From an uncultured Flavonifractor sp. (GTDB taxonomy: Bacteria; Bacillota; Clostridia; Oscillospirales; Oscillospiraceae): a stretch of DNA of 64,000 nucleotides. The position numbers and the translations under genes were made by a program. Of this stretch, positions 50,945 through 58,868 are shown in pieces. The stretch is from positions 28,610 to 92,609 of the forward strand of contig CANAAV010000009.1 in assembly GCA_947346365.1 (NCBI GenBank), in the 5' to 3' direction. Positions within the stretch are counted from its first letter, which is position 1. The number at the start of each line of letters is the position of its first letter. The notes under the pieces were generated by a model, which did no database searches, had not been told where the DNA came from, and saw only the letters and a program-made list of their open reading frames with translations.

Positions 50945-52522
50945 ATGTACTTAGAGATAAGCAACCCCATGGATTACCATGCGGCATTATACATCAGATT
51001 ATCAAAGGAGGATGAAAACGAAGGTCCGTCCGAGAGCGTCAACAACCAGCAGTCCCTGCTCAACGAGTTTGTCCAACAGCACCGCCTCAGCGTTTTCGAC
51101 ACCTACATCGACGACGGCTGGAGCGGCACGAACTTCGACCGGCCGAATTTCCAGCGCATGATCGCCGACATCGAGGCCCGAAAGGTCAACATGGTCATCA
51201 CCAAGGATCTGAGCCGACTGGGCCGCGACTACATCCTGACCGGCCACTATATGGAGCGCTACTTCCCGGAGCATCGGGTGCGTTACATCTCTCTGCTGGA
51301 CGGCATCGACACCGGAGTGGACTCCACTGCAAACGACATCACGCCTTTTCGTGCCATCATGAACGATATGTACGCCAAGGACATCTCCAAGAAGATTTCC
51401 AGCGTCAAACATGACAAGCAGCGCAAGGGCCTGTTCATCGGCGGCAAGCCAGTCTATGGCTACAAGATGCACCCCACGGAGAAGAACAAAATCGTCATCG
51501 ACGAGGACGCAGCCCCCATAGTGCGCCGTATCTTCGGCATGGCGCTGGAGGGCGTGAGTTGCCGTCAGATCGCTGCCCAGCTCAACGCCGAGGGCGTCCC
51601 CACCCCGGCCACCTACGCCGGACTGCCCGTACCAAATCCCGGCCCTTACACCGGCCTGTGGAGCAGCGAGCGCATCTCCGATATGCTGCAAAATGAAACC
51701 TACATCGGCAGCATGGTCCAGGGCCGCACCCGGAAGATTAACTACAAATCCAAAAAGTGCATCAAGCAGGATCGCCGGGACTGGGTGGTGGTAGAGGGCA
51801 CACACGAGCCGATCATCGACCGGGAGACCTTCGACAAGGTACGGGCCCTGGTCAACAGCCGCAGACACACCCGCAGCCGGACCTATGATTTTCTGCTCAA
51901 GGGGCTGATCTTTTGCCACGAGTGCGGCTATCCGCTGGCGGTGCTGAACCGGAAAAACGCGGCGGGGGAGGATAAGCTGTATTTCGTCTGCCGCACCTAC
52001 CAGCGTTTCACCAAGGCGGGGGTCTGCACCAGCCACACGATCAAGGAGCAGACCGTTACCCTGGCGGTGATTGAGAAGGTACAGGAGGTCTGCTGGCAAT
52101 ACCTTCGGGCGGATCAGCTGCTGCCTGCGGCCAAGCGGGAGGTAGCAAAGGCGCTGGCGGAGGCCAGCAACGAAAAGGAGATTGCATCGCTGAAAGCCAA
52201 AATCGAGAGCTTGACCATCCATCTGGACAAGGTTTACATGGATAAGCTCAGCGGCATTCTAGATGAAGCTGACTTTCAACGTATCTACACCAAAGTAAAG
52301 GCCGACCGCGCCGCGCTGGAGCAGCGTCTCAGCCAGCTGGACCGTCCAGACTACTCTCCGGCGGAGCAGGTGGACCTGGCAAAAAAGCTGGTGGAGCGGT
52401 TCCTGGAAACCGCCTCCACCAATCGGGAGCTGCTGGTCAGCCTGATCGAACGAGTTGAGCTGACCGCCGACAAGCAAATCATCATCAAGTTCCGCTTCCA
52501 TCAGCTGGAGGCGAATTCTTAG
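50945..52522 (+). CDS. large serine recombinase of the sigK element (SpoIVCA-like role)
   Basis: A 525-aa site-specific recombinase. Resolvase domain (about 12-160) with nucleophile Ser20 in ALYIRLSKED, and the conserved QQSLL, SGTNFDRPNFQRMIADIEAR and TKDLSRLGRDYI segments; recombinase domain (about 175-300, GYKMHPTEKNKIVIDEDAAPIVRRIF); zinc ribbon (FCHECGYPL ... FVCRTYQRFTKAGVCTSH, about 325-370) and a C-terminal coiled coil (about 400-470). AGGAGGTATGAC fixes ATG 50945. Ends 30 bases before the right repeat. By position and type it should excise the element from sigK. Confidence 0.95.
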   Translation: MYLEISNPMDYHAALYIRLSKEDENEGPSESVNNQQSLLNEFVQQHRLSVFDTYIDDGWSGTNFDRPNFQRMIADIEARKVNMVITKDLSRLGRDYILTGHYMERYFPEHRVRYISLLDGIDTGVDSTANDITPFRAIMNDMYAKDISKKISSVKHDKQRKGLFIGGKPVYGYKMHPTEKNKIVIDEDAAPIVRRIFGMALEGVSCRQIAAQLNAEGVPTPATYAGLPVPNPGPYTGLWSSERISDMLQNETYIGSMVQGRTRKINYKSKKCIKQDRRDWVVVEGTHEPIIDRETFDKVRALVNSRRHTRSRTYDFLLKGLIFCHECGYPLAVLNRKNAAGEDKLYFVCRTYQRFTKAGVCTSHTIKEQTVTLAVIEKVQEVCWQYLRADQLLPAAKREVAKALAEASNEKEIASLKAKIESLTIHLDKVYMDKLSGILDEADFQRIYTKVKADRAALEQRLSQLDRPDYSPAEQVDLAKKLVERFLETASTNRELLVSLIERVELTADKQIIIKFRFHQLEANS

Positions 52523-52551
52523 GGGCGATCGCTTACAATACCCGGGGCGCG

Positions 52552-52613
52552 ATGTGTCCCGCCTGGAAAAAAAGGCGCTGAAAAAGCTGCAAGCCGCTAT
52601 GGAGACGTCATAA
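52552..52613 (+). other. sigK: sigK 3' fragment and right attachment core
   Basis: Second copy of ATGTGTCCCGCCT (52552-52564), then 49 bases encoding, in the sigK frame, EKKALKKLQAAMETS and a TAA stop at 52611-52613. This matches the end of SigK proteins after the helix-turn-helix (B. subtilis: SRIEKRAL...). No start codon or ribosome site of its own; it is expressed only when rejoined to 46612-47258. 647 + 49 = 696 bases, a multiple of three. Confidence 0.93.
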
Positions 52614-52619
52614 CAAGCC

Positions 52620-52653
52620 TCGGGCCCCGGCGCAGGAACGCGCCAGGGCCCGA
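52620..52653. terminator. hairpin after the restored sigK
   Basis: TCGGGCCC-GGCGC / GCGCC-GGGCCCGA with one internal mismatch and a six-base loop, seven bases beyond the sigK stop; no U run, so termination is tentative. Confidence 0.5.
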
Positions 52654-52714
52654 ATGCCTATCTGAGGGGGACTGCTTTGTCTAAGTAGCCGCCCCTATTG
52701 GGGCGGCGCGGCGG

Positions 52715-52951
52715 TCAACCGCAGCAAGAGCAGGAGTTATCCTCCGTGCTGCCGCTCCACAGGAAGGAGGGCACGGAGACGTAGACAGGCCAACCGTTCG
52801 CAGACGTAGTGCCGGGGAAAGCCGGCACATCGGGGAAGGCGGGCAGGGTGGTAATCCCGCAGTCGGAACCATTGCAGCCGCAGTTACAGCCGCAGTTGCA
52901 GCCGCAGCCGCAGGAGGAAACATTGCCGCACCCGTTATTACAACAACACAT
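52715..52951 (-). CDS. Cys-rich mini-protein with CGCNCGCN repeats, beside sigK
   Basis: A 78-aa protein: MCCCNNGCGNVSSCGCGCNC then further GCNCGCN units (to about residue 29), followed by a Pro/Phe-containing segment (TTLPAFPDVPAFPGTTSANGWPVYVSVPSFL) and a Cys-rich end (SCSCCG). GGGGGT lies upstream of ATG 52951. The repeat unit is shared with the 36713 gene, but the hydrophobic helix is absent here. It is probably a spore coat or exosporium structural protein, or a metal binder; the SigK-like promoter at 53030-53003 supports late mother-cell expression. Confidence 0.78.
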   Translation of the reverse strand: MCCCNNGCGNVSSCGCGCNCGCNCGCNGSDCGITTLPAFPDVPAFPGTTSANGWPVYVSVPSFLWSGSTEDNSCSCCG

Positions 52952-53002
52952 AGAAAAGTACCCCCATTCAGATAGTGGAGGGCGGGAAAGCCCTCTCACA
53001 AA

Positions 53003-53030
53003 CAGTATATGTCCTGCCGGCCCCGTGGTG
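53003..53030 (-). promoter_or_regulatory. SigK-like promoter of the second Cys-rich gene
   Basis: Minus strand: CACC (53030-53027), 15 bases, CATATACTG (53011-53003). Same architecture as at 36605-36632 and one mismatch from CATANNNTA. The predicted leader is about 45 bases. Confidence 0.5.
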
Positions 53031-53052
53031 ACAGGGGGCCGCGCGGGTCTCA

Positions 53053-53976
53053 TCAGGGCTTGGGACCCACGGAATATGCGCTGTTCTTCCAGAAGATGCG
53101 CACGGCAAACATTCCCTCGGACAGCTCCGCCCGCACCGTACACCCCATTCGCTCCGACAAAGCTTTAACAATCGCCAGTCCCAGTCCGGTGTTCCGGCCG
53201 GTTCGCATCTTATCCGCCGTAAAAAAGCGGTCAAACACATGGGGCAGGTCATCAGGGGACAATTCGCCCGCCCCGTTTCGGAAAAGCGTGCACACCCGCC
53301 CCTCCTCCAAAAAAAGGCGCACCTCCATCCGGCCCTGTCCGTGATCCAGAGCATTGCGAATCAAATTGGTAAATACCCGCAGCACACCCGCCGGATCAGC
53401 CTGCACCGGCGGCAGTCCTTCCTGAAAGTCCACCGTCACATCAAAGCCAGCGTCGGTAAAATCGTTATAAAAGGAGGCCAGCAGGCCGGACAGGCTGGCA
53501 GACAGGTCCACCGCCTCCCACTGAATGGCGAATTCTCCACCCTCCAGGCGGGACAGGTCATAAAAACTGGTAATCAGGCTCTGGAGAGCCTTCGCCCGGT
53601 TCTTTACCACCGCCAGGTACTCCTGCCGTTCCTCCGGAGTGAGGTCCGCCTCCTCCAGCAGCTGGAGATAGCCCAAAATGGAGGTTAAAGGGGTGCGCAG
53701 GTCATGGGAAACGTTGGCGATCTGCCGGCGCAGGTCATGTTCACGCTCCAGGCCCTCGGCCCGCTCCGCCGTGCGCACCTCCAGCAGGCGATTCACCGCG
53801 TCCAGCAGCTCCTCCGCCGGGGCGTTAGGGGCGCGCAGGCGCAGGCGCCCGCCGGAACGTTCCCGCTCTATCCACCGCAGCTGCTGGGCAGCGGCGCGCA
53901 GAGAGCGCCGCTGATTCCAGTTCCAGGCCAGCAGCCACAGGCACAGCACCACCAGCACAATACACAAAACACTCAC
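53053..53976 (-). CDS. sensor histidine kinase without an adjacent response regulator
   Basis: A 307-aa kinase: one short transmembrane helix at the N-terminus (VLCIVLVVLCLWLLAW), a short linker, HisKA with H-box NVSHDLRTPLTSILGYLQLL, and HATPase with NLIRNALDHG (N box), DRFFTADKMRTGRNTGLGLAIVKAL (F/G boxes). It lacks an extracellular sensor, as in BceS/intramembrane-sensing kinases that work with ABC exporters. GTG 53976, behind AGGGGGG, is chosen over GTG 53994. It lies downstream of the ABC-2 exporter genes but beyond a hairpin; no response regulator gene is in the window. Confidence 0.88.
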   Translation of the reverse strand: MSVLCIVLVVLCLWLLAWNWNQRRSLRAAAQQLRWIERERSGGRLRLRAPNAPAEELLDAVNRLLEVRTAERAEGLEREHDLRRQIANVSHDLRTPLTSILGYLQLLEEADLTPEERQEYLAVVKNRAKALQSLITSFYDLSRLEGGEFAIQWEAVDLSASLSGLLASFYNDFTDAGFDVTVDFQEGLPPVQADPAGVLRVFTNLIRNALDHGQGRMEVRLFLEEGRVCTLFRNGAGELSPDDLPHVFDRFFTADKMRTGRNTGLGLAIVKALSERMGCTVRAELSEGMFAVRIFWKNSAYSVGPKP

Positions 53977-54012
53977 GATACGCCCCCCTGTCACAGGATA
54001 GAATTACAGGCC

Positions 54013-54041
54013 AAAAGCGCGTCCCCAAAAGGGCGCGCTTT
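54013..54041 (-). terminator. terminator-like hairpin between exporter and kinase genes
   Basis: Minus strand AAAGCGCG ... CGCGCTTTT with an internal CCCTTTTGGGG; the right arm ends in TTTT. It may reduce kinase expression relative to the transporter. Confidence 0.6.
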
Positions 54042-54056
54042 GGCAGGTGGGACAGC

Positions 54057-54833
54057 TCAGCGGATATCCCTCCGCCGGAAAATCAGCAGGCCGGCCGCCG
54101 AAGAGGCGAGCAGCCAGCCCAGCCCTACGCGCCAGCACAGCAGCAGGTACGCAGGGGTCAGCTGTTCGCCCAGCCGGTCCGACAGCAGCAGGGTCCAGGG
54201 CATACAGACGCTTTGAATCAGATGCGGCTGATGTAAGCTCAGGCGGAAACGGAATACCGCGTCAAACAAGGCCGCCAGGAGAGACAGCGCACCTACGGCC
54301 AAGGGCCCGCAGAACATAAAGCCGAGGAAATAGGCGCACAGCCAAACAGACTGGCTGCGGATGAGCGTGGCCAGCATATGGCACAGCCCTACCATGCCGC
54401 ACCAGATGGGCAGGGCCGCCGTCAGACAGCCCGCCAGAATCATCAGGGCCCTCAGCTCCTCCATCTCTTTGCCGTGGTCCAGAAGCACCCACCCGCTGAG
54501 CAGCACGCCGCCCACCAGCACCGCACACAGGGCCGCCCCTATAAGAATGCCGCTGAACAGCTTGCCCAGGTAGATCTCCTCCCGGCTCAGCCCGAAGGAT
54601 ACCTCGTTGCGCACCGTGTCTCCAAAGCGGCCGTCCACCAGCTGAACCAATACGGGGGCGGCGGCGAAACCGGTCAGCATGGTCGCACACACACCATGGA
54701 CCAGATGCTCAAAGCTGTCCCCGGTGTACATAAAGCCGAACAGGTGAGTGAGACCCAGGAAGACGCCCGCCGCCGCGTAGAAGCCCCGCCGCCGGGAGAC
54801 CTTCCACAGCTCGGCCTTGATATAATTGAGCAC
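54057..54833 (-). CDS. ABC-2 type exporter permease (second permease)
   Basis: A 258-aa membrane protein with six predicted helices, in the ABC-2/LanE-LanG/BcrB-like permease group: NYIKAELWKVSRRRGFY at the N-terminus, FGDTVRNEVSFGLSREEIYLGKLFSGILIG (typical of these permeases), and a last helix ending in FRRRDIR. Start GTG 54833 with GGGGGAGA upstream. It is similar to the first permease (54971-55726), so the exporter is probably a heteromer with the ATPase at 55719-56642, acting in peptide antibiotic or lantibiotic export or resistance. Confidence 0.85.
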   Translation of the reverse strand: MLNYIKAELWKVSRRRGFYAAAGVFLGLTHLFGFMYTGDSFEHLVHGVCATMLTGFAAAPVLVQLVDGRFGDTVRNEVSFGLSREEIYLGKLFSGILIGAALCAVLVGGVLLSGWVLLDHGKEMEELRALMILAGCLTAALPIWCGMVGLCHMLATLIRSQSVWLCAYFLGFMFCGPLAVGALSLLAALFDAVFRFRLSLHQPHLIQSVCMPWTLLLSDRLGEQLTPAYLLLCWRVGLGWLLASSAAGLLIFRRRDIR

Positions 54834-54851
54834 AGATCTCCCCCCTTTCTG

Positions 54852-54971
54852 TCAGCGCCCTCTGCGCCGCAGCCGCCGCGCTACCAGATAGCCCAGGGCC
54901 GCCGCCAGCGCGGCGGCCAGAAGCGGCTTTCCCACTCTGGGCCGGGCAGATTTTATGACGCGCCCGTTCAT
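54852..54971 (-). CDS. 39-aa single-helix membrane mini-protein inside the exporter operon
   Basis: Starts at ATG 54971 with GGGAGG upstream; overlaps the preceding permease stop (TGATG). Sequence: a basic N-terminus (MNGRVIKSARPRVGK), one hydrophobic helix (PLLAAALAAALGYLVA) and an RRLRRRGR tail. The strict coupling on both sides argues that it is a real gene, possibly an accessory or stabilising subunit of the transporter. Too small for family assignment. Confidence 0.65.
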   Translation of the reverse strand: MNGRVIKSARPRVGKPLLAAALAAALGYLVARRLRRRGR

Positions 54972-55726
54972 CAGCGAACCTCCCGCTTTTTGAAAGCTGC
55001 CAGCCCTACGGCGGTGCTCACCGCCAGCCAGCACAGACCTACCAGCCAGCACAAGCCCACATACCGCCAATCGAAAAGCATTCCACGCAGGTTTTCCAGC
55101 ATGACCACGGGCATGAACTGCCGGACAAGCTCAAAGGCCGGATGCAGCAGCAGGCCTAAGACCTGGAAGATAGCGGGCAGAACGGCCATGACCCCCACGG
55201 CGGTGAAGGCGGCGGCGGTGCTGCTGTTCACCAAAAAGTAGCACATCATCACCAAGCCCTGTCCCCCCAGCCACAGGGGGAAGGCGCCCGCCAGGCAGTA
55301 GCCCAGCGCCTGCATAACCGCGCCGTCCCCTTCGCCATGGGGGAAAAGCACCCAGCAGCCACCCAGATACACCGCCAGCAGCGCCGCACAGGCCGCCAGC
55401 GCCACCAACAGCGCCACTAGCAGCTTGCCCAGGTAGATGCGCGCCCGAGGCAGGCCGTAGGAAACCTCGTTTTTCAGGGTATTATTTTTATACTGCTCGG
55501 AGAATACGATATCTCCCGTTAAAAGCGTGGCATACAGGCCTACGCTGAGGACTACCACCAGCATCTGGGCGGTGGACTGGAAGGAAATTCCTGAATTGCC
55601 CCAGTGATAGGTCAGCCAGCAGCTCAGAAGCAGCAGTCCCACTCCCAGTAGGCCGACCAGCAGGGCCATGTGGAAATAAAACCGGCGGAAGGCCTTGGAG
55701 CACTCGGCACGGAGATAGTTACGCAT
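54971..55726 (-). CDS. ABC-2 type exporter permease (first permease)
   Basis: A 251-aa, six-helix permease: NYLRAECSKAFRRFYFHMALLVG, then VFSEQYKNNTLKNEVSYGLPRARIYLGKLLVALLVAL, homologous in pattern to the second permease. ATG 55726 behind GGAGGT; it overlaps the ATPase stop by eight bases and its stop overlaps the 39-aa gene. Part of the ATPase-permease-mini-protein-permease operon. Confidence 0.86.
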   Translation of the reverse strand: MRNYLRAECSKAFRRFYFHMALLVGLLGVGLLLLSCWLTYHWGNSGISFQSTAQMLVVVLSVGLYATLLTGDIVFSEQYKNNTLKNEVSYGLPRARIYLGKLLVALLVALAACAALLAVYLGGCWVLFPHGEGDGAVMQALGYCLAGAFPLWLGGQGLVMMCYFLVNSSTAAAFTAVGVMAVLPAIFQVLGLLLHPAFELVRQFMPVVMLENLRGMLFDWRYVGLCWLVGLCWLAVSTAVGLAAFKKREVR

Positions 55727-56642
55727 GGCGTCCACCTCCGATCATCGTCAGGAAGTAATCCTCCAGATTAGCCCCTTTATTTTCAGCCGAACGCAGGCAG
55801 ACCCCGCCCTGGACCAAGATCTGGGTCACCCGCTCGGGATGGTCCAGAGCGCCGTAGAGCCGGATGACGCCGCCGGGCAGCACCTCGTAGTCCACGCTCC
55901 CCAGCTCCTGCTCCAGCAGCAGCGCCGCTTTGGACACGTCACCCACCTGGAGTTCCAGGCAGGCCCGGCATTTCTCCCGCAGGGCCTGGGCGGTAATCTG
56001 CTCCAGCATGACTCCCTTGTCGATAAAGCCGTAACAGCTGGCCAGGTTGCTCAGCTCCGGCAGGATGTGGCTGGAAATTAAAATTGTGGTCTCCCGCTGG
56101 CGGGACAGATCCAGCAGGATATTGCGAAATTCCACAATCCCCTCCGGGTCCAGGCCGTTAATGGGCTCGTCCAGCAGCAGCAGGTCCGGCCGGTTCATCA
56201 GCGCTAAGGCCAGACCCAAACGCTGCTTCATACCCAGGGAAAAATGCTTAAATTTCTTTTTTCCAGTGCCCGCCAGCCCCACCGCCTCCAGGGCCTCCGC
56301 CGCCACATGGCGTCCGGGAATGCCCCGCTGGAGACGGTAATACTCCAGGTTTTCCAGCGCGCTGAGGTAGGGGTAAAAGCTGGGCGTCTCCACCATGGCC
56401 CCGGTCCGGGCCCGCACAGCGTTCAGTTCTCTGGGGCTGGACGCGCCAAAGAGGACAATCTCTCCCGCGGTGGGGATGCTCTGGGCGGTAATCATACGGA
56501 TGATCGTGGTCTTGCCCGCACCGTTGAGGCCCACCAAGCCGTAAATCTGCCCCTGGGCGATGGACAGCTCCGCTCCATCTACCGCCAGGTGGCTCCCGTA
56601 CCGCTTGGTCAGGCCGTGCAGCTCTAGTACGTTTTCTGCCAT
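55719..56642 (-). CDS. ABC exporter ATPase, BcrA/lantibiotic-immunity type
   Basis: A 307-aa ATPase energising the two permeases. Walker A GLNGAGKTT, signature motif HFSLGMKQRLGLA, Walker B LLLLDEPINGLDP, switch His in ISSH; C-terminal extra domain of about 80 residues as in BcrA/LanF. First gene of the operon. The context (bacitracin/lantibiotic resistance-like exporter plus kinase) suggests self-protection or peptide export; the ligand is unknown. Confidence 0.9.
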   Translation of the reverse strand: MAENVLELHGLTKRYGSHLAVDGAELSIAQGQIYGLVGLNGAGKTTIIRMITAQSIPTAGEIVLFGASSPRELNAVRARTGAMVETPSFYPYLSALENLEYYRLQRGIPGRHVAAEALEAVGLAGTGKKKFKHFSLGMKQRLGLALALMNRPDLLLLDEPINGLDPEGIVEFRNILLDLSRQRETTILISSHILPELSNLASCYGFIDKGVMLEQITAQALREKCRACLELQVGDVSKAALLLEQELGSVDYEVLPGGVIRLYGALDHPERVTQILVQGGVCLRSAENKGANLEDYFLTMIGGGRHA

Positions 56643-56763
56643 TTGGCATCAACCTTTCTGTTGGATTGTGACACCATTATACAGCCCGCCCTATAATCCG
56701 CTTTAAAGCAAAGGTAAAAAAAGATTAAAGATTGCCCGCCCAGCCGCCTGTGGGCGCATAAAG

Positions 56764-56795
56764 CCGCAAGCCGGGCCCTCCCCGGGCCCGGCTCA
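56764..56795. other. GC-rich hairpin between exporter and esterase genes
   Basis: AGCCGGGCCC / GGGCCCGGCT with a six-base centre, 15 bases past the esterase stop on the minus strand; a CTTTAT tract follows on that strand some bases later. Probable terminator of the esterase gene. Confidence 0.5.
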
Positions 56796-56809
56796 GGCGA
56801 AAATTAAAG

Positions 56810-57481
56810 TTACAGCAAAGACGGGACCAGCTCCGCCAGCGCCTTGGCCAGCGAGGCATGGCCGGCGCGGGTCAAGTGCATAAAATCGATGGTGTTAAAC
56901 TCGCACCCCAGCTGATTGGCGTCGGCGAAATGACAGCCGGTTTCCTCCGCAACGCAGCGGAATTTTTCCGGCACCCGGCGGGATTTTTCCACGCACCCGC
57001 AGCCCATGGTGCCCATCTCCTCCGCCACTGGAGAGGCGAGCACCCCTTCGCCGATCATAGGCGGGGCGACGATCAGGATATTGGGTTTTCCCCCTGGTCC
57101 CCAGCAGTCCACCGTCTGGGCCTTCTGCACCAGGCGGCGCATCCCCAGTCCGATGGCGTGGGGGTTGGCGTGAAAGCGCTCCTTTGTGTCGTTGGTGCCC
57201 AGCATAATGATGAGCAGGCTCACCGGCTCGTGGCTTTTCAGACACGGCCAGATGTAGTCCAGGGCGGACAGATGCTCGTACAGCGGGTCGTCAAAGACTG
57301 TGGTCCGTCCGGACAGCCCCTCCTCCAGCACCAAAAACTCCCCGCCCAGCGCCTTTTGGAGCAGACAGGTCCACCGCTCGTCCTCGTTAAACCGCTGAAG
57401 GGCGGAATCGGCACAGTCGGCGGGGTCGGCACAGTAGCCATGGGTATTGGAATCTCCCAGGCAGACAATGTGTTTTTTCAC
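56810..57481 (-). CDS. SGNH/GDSL hydrolase
   Basis: A 223-aa cytoplasmic esterase/lipase-type hydrolase. Blocks: GDSNTHG (catalytic Ser), Gly in EEGLSGRTT, Asn in IMLGTNDTKERF, and DFMHLTRAGH with catalytic Asp and His. Similar to arylesterases/acyl-sugar deacylases. GTG start. It follows the ROK kinase by four bases, so its substrate is probably an O- or N-acylated sugar that the kinase or epimerase then handles; this is inference. Confidence 0.9.
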   Translation of the reverse strand: MKKHIVCLGDSNTHGYCADPADCADSALQRFNEDERWTCLLQKALGGEFLVLEEGLSGRTTVFDDPLYEHLSALDYIWPCLKSHEPVSLLIIMLGTNDTKERFHANPHAIGLGMRRLVQKAQTVDCWGPGGKPNILIVAPPMIGEGVLASPVAEEMGTMGCGCVEKSRRVPEKFRCVAEETGCHFADANQLGCEFNTIDFMHLTRAGHASLAKALAELVPSLL

Positions 57482-57485
57482 GCCT

Positions 57486-58868
57486 TTACCCCCTCAGCTC
57501 CGGCAGGGAGGCCGCCGCTACGGACTGTCCCACCCGGCGGGCTTTTTCGTCGGGCAGCGTGGGGAAAATCTGTCCGGCAATCTCCGGATACTCCCCGGCG
57601 AGGACGCTCTTGGCGGTATCCAGGATGATGTCGCCGCCCCGGCCGGACATCACCCGGCCCAGCAACAGCACGTGCTTAAAACCGTAGAAATGGTGGTACA
57701 GGGCCAGAGCGTGGCCCAGATAGACGCCGATAGAGCGGTAAATGGCCTCGGCGGGGCTGTTGGGCACGTCCATCAGGGCCTGGACCGCCTTGAGCTTTTC
57801 AGCGGGGGAGAGACCGTCCGCCAGCCTGATCCCAGCGGCGGGAGCCAGCTTAATCACCGCGTCCTGGGAAAAATACTTCACGCCGCAGCCGATATCGCCG
57901 GACCACTCGTCCCGCATGGCGGCGGGGGAGGCGTCCACCGGCACAAAGGCCAGCTCGTTGAGCCAGCCGGTGATGCGGCCCTCTGTGTCCACATAACCCA
58001 CCGCTTCGCTGGTGCCCATGGCGATGCCCAGCACATTGTTCTCCCCCAGGTTCATGGCCCCCGCCAGGGCAGACACGTCCCCGTCGTTGGCCACGGCATA
58101 GGGCACGTCCCCAAACGTGTCCGTAATGGCCCGGATGTAGATGTCCTTTACCTTGGCGTCAAAGGCGTCCTTGGGCACCTGGAGGAAAAGAGAGGCGTTC
58201 ATAGTGCGGTTGTTGATATACACCCCCGCGGAGGAGACCCCCACCGCATCCACCCGCGGCATATGCTCTGCGGCGGACTTCAGCGCGGCCACAATCCCGT
58301 CATAGTGGTAATCCGGGTCGGAATTGGTTTTAGGAAACCACACCACCTCTTCGGAAAATACCGGCTCGCCATTGATCACAGCGGACACCTTCCGGTCGGA
58401 GCCGCCCGCGTCAAAGCCGATGCGGCAGCCGTCCAAGTGGCGGCCGATGGCCTTGGGATCCCCTTTCTCCTGGGGGACCTCACTACAGGAGATAATTTCG
58501 AAGGGGTGCTCAAATACGTTGGACATGTAGTCAAAGTCGAAATCCTGCTGCCCGCCGGCGCAGTACAGCGCCCGCATCTGCTCACAGATTTTCTCGCTGC
58601 CGCTGATATAAACCTTATACCCGCCGTAGAGCCACAGCATCGTCTTAATGATCCTCTCCACATAGTAGCAGTCGGCCTGTTCCATATCCGGCGTAGCGTG
58701 TATCCGGGTGCGGTAAACCGCCACCTGCCCGTTGGAGCGCTCTACAGCGATATCCAAAGGCTGCGCGGCGCTCTCTAAAAAAGCGGCGTAAAACTTCCCC
58801 AGGGGAATAAAACCAGGGTCCAGCTCGGGGGCGTACGTGACGGGGACCTCAATGCCCAGGTGTTTCAT
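57486..58868 (-). CDS. ROK-family sugar kinase-like protein
   Basis: A 460-aa member of the ROK (repressor, ORF, kinase) superfamily. The ATPase core starts after an N-terminal region of about 150 residues: IGFDAGGSDRKVSAVINGE (phosphate 1), VDAVGVSSAGVYINNR, VANDGDVSALAGAMNLG (catalytic Asp region), ALGIAMGTSEAVGYV-type phosphate 2 loop (here VLGIAMGTSEAVGYV) and a C-terminal LLGRVMSGRGGD adenosine loop. The zinc-binding CXCGXXGC motif of canonical ROK kinases is not evident. AAGGAGG precedes the ATG. Coupled to the SGNH gene; divergent from the epimerase across a repeat. Confidence 0.85.
   Translation of the reverse strand: MKHLGIEVPVTYAPELDPGFIPLGKFYAAFLESAAQPLDIAVERSNGQVAVYRTRIHATPDMEQADCYYVERIIKTMLWLYGGYKVYISGSEKICEQMRALYCAGGQQDFDFDYMSNVFEHPFEIISCSEVPQEKGDPKAIGRHLDGCRIGFDAGGSDRKVSAVINGEPVFSEEVVWFPKTNSDPDYHYDGIVAALKSAAEHMPRVDAVGVSSAGVYINNRTMNASLFLQVPKDAFDAKVKDIYIRAITDTFGDVPYAVANDGDVSALAGAMNLGENNVLGIAMGTSEAVGYVDTEGRITGWLNELAFVPVDASPAAMRDEWSGDIGCGVKYFSQDAVIKLAPAAGIRLADGLSPAEKLKAVQALMDVPNSPAEAIYRSIGVYLGHALALYHHFYGFKHVLLLGRVMSGRGGDIILDTAKSVLAGEYPEIAGQIFPTLPDEKARRVGQSVAAASLPELRG

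Larger units (their letters stand above)
47246..52564. mobile_element. skin-like sigK-intervening element
   Basis: A 5.3-kb element bounded by direct repeats ATGTGTCCCGCCT (47246-47258 and 52552-52564). Between them: a HEPN-type gene, DUF5343 gene, DUF4143-type ATPase gene, two small genes and a large serine recombinase next to the right end, the usual place for an integrase. The AT-rich cargo (47.4-48.7 kb) differs from the GC-rich surroundings, a sign of transfer. One repeat copy plus flanks rebuilds an uninterrupted sigK. In B. subtilis and C. difficile, skin elements are excised from sigK in the mother cell by a serine recombinase; this one appears to be an independent, much smaller example at a different site in the gene. 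Confidence 0.93.

Noticed and set aside
47246-52564. Element as an ordinary prophage or conjugative transposon remnant
   Set aside because: No phage structural, relaxase, replication or transfer genes; in-frame restoration of sigK at the repeat points to a skin-like element.
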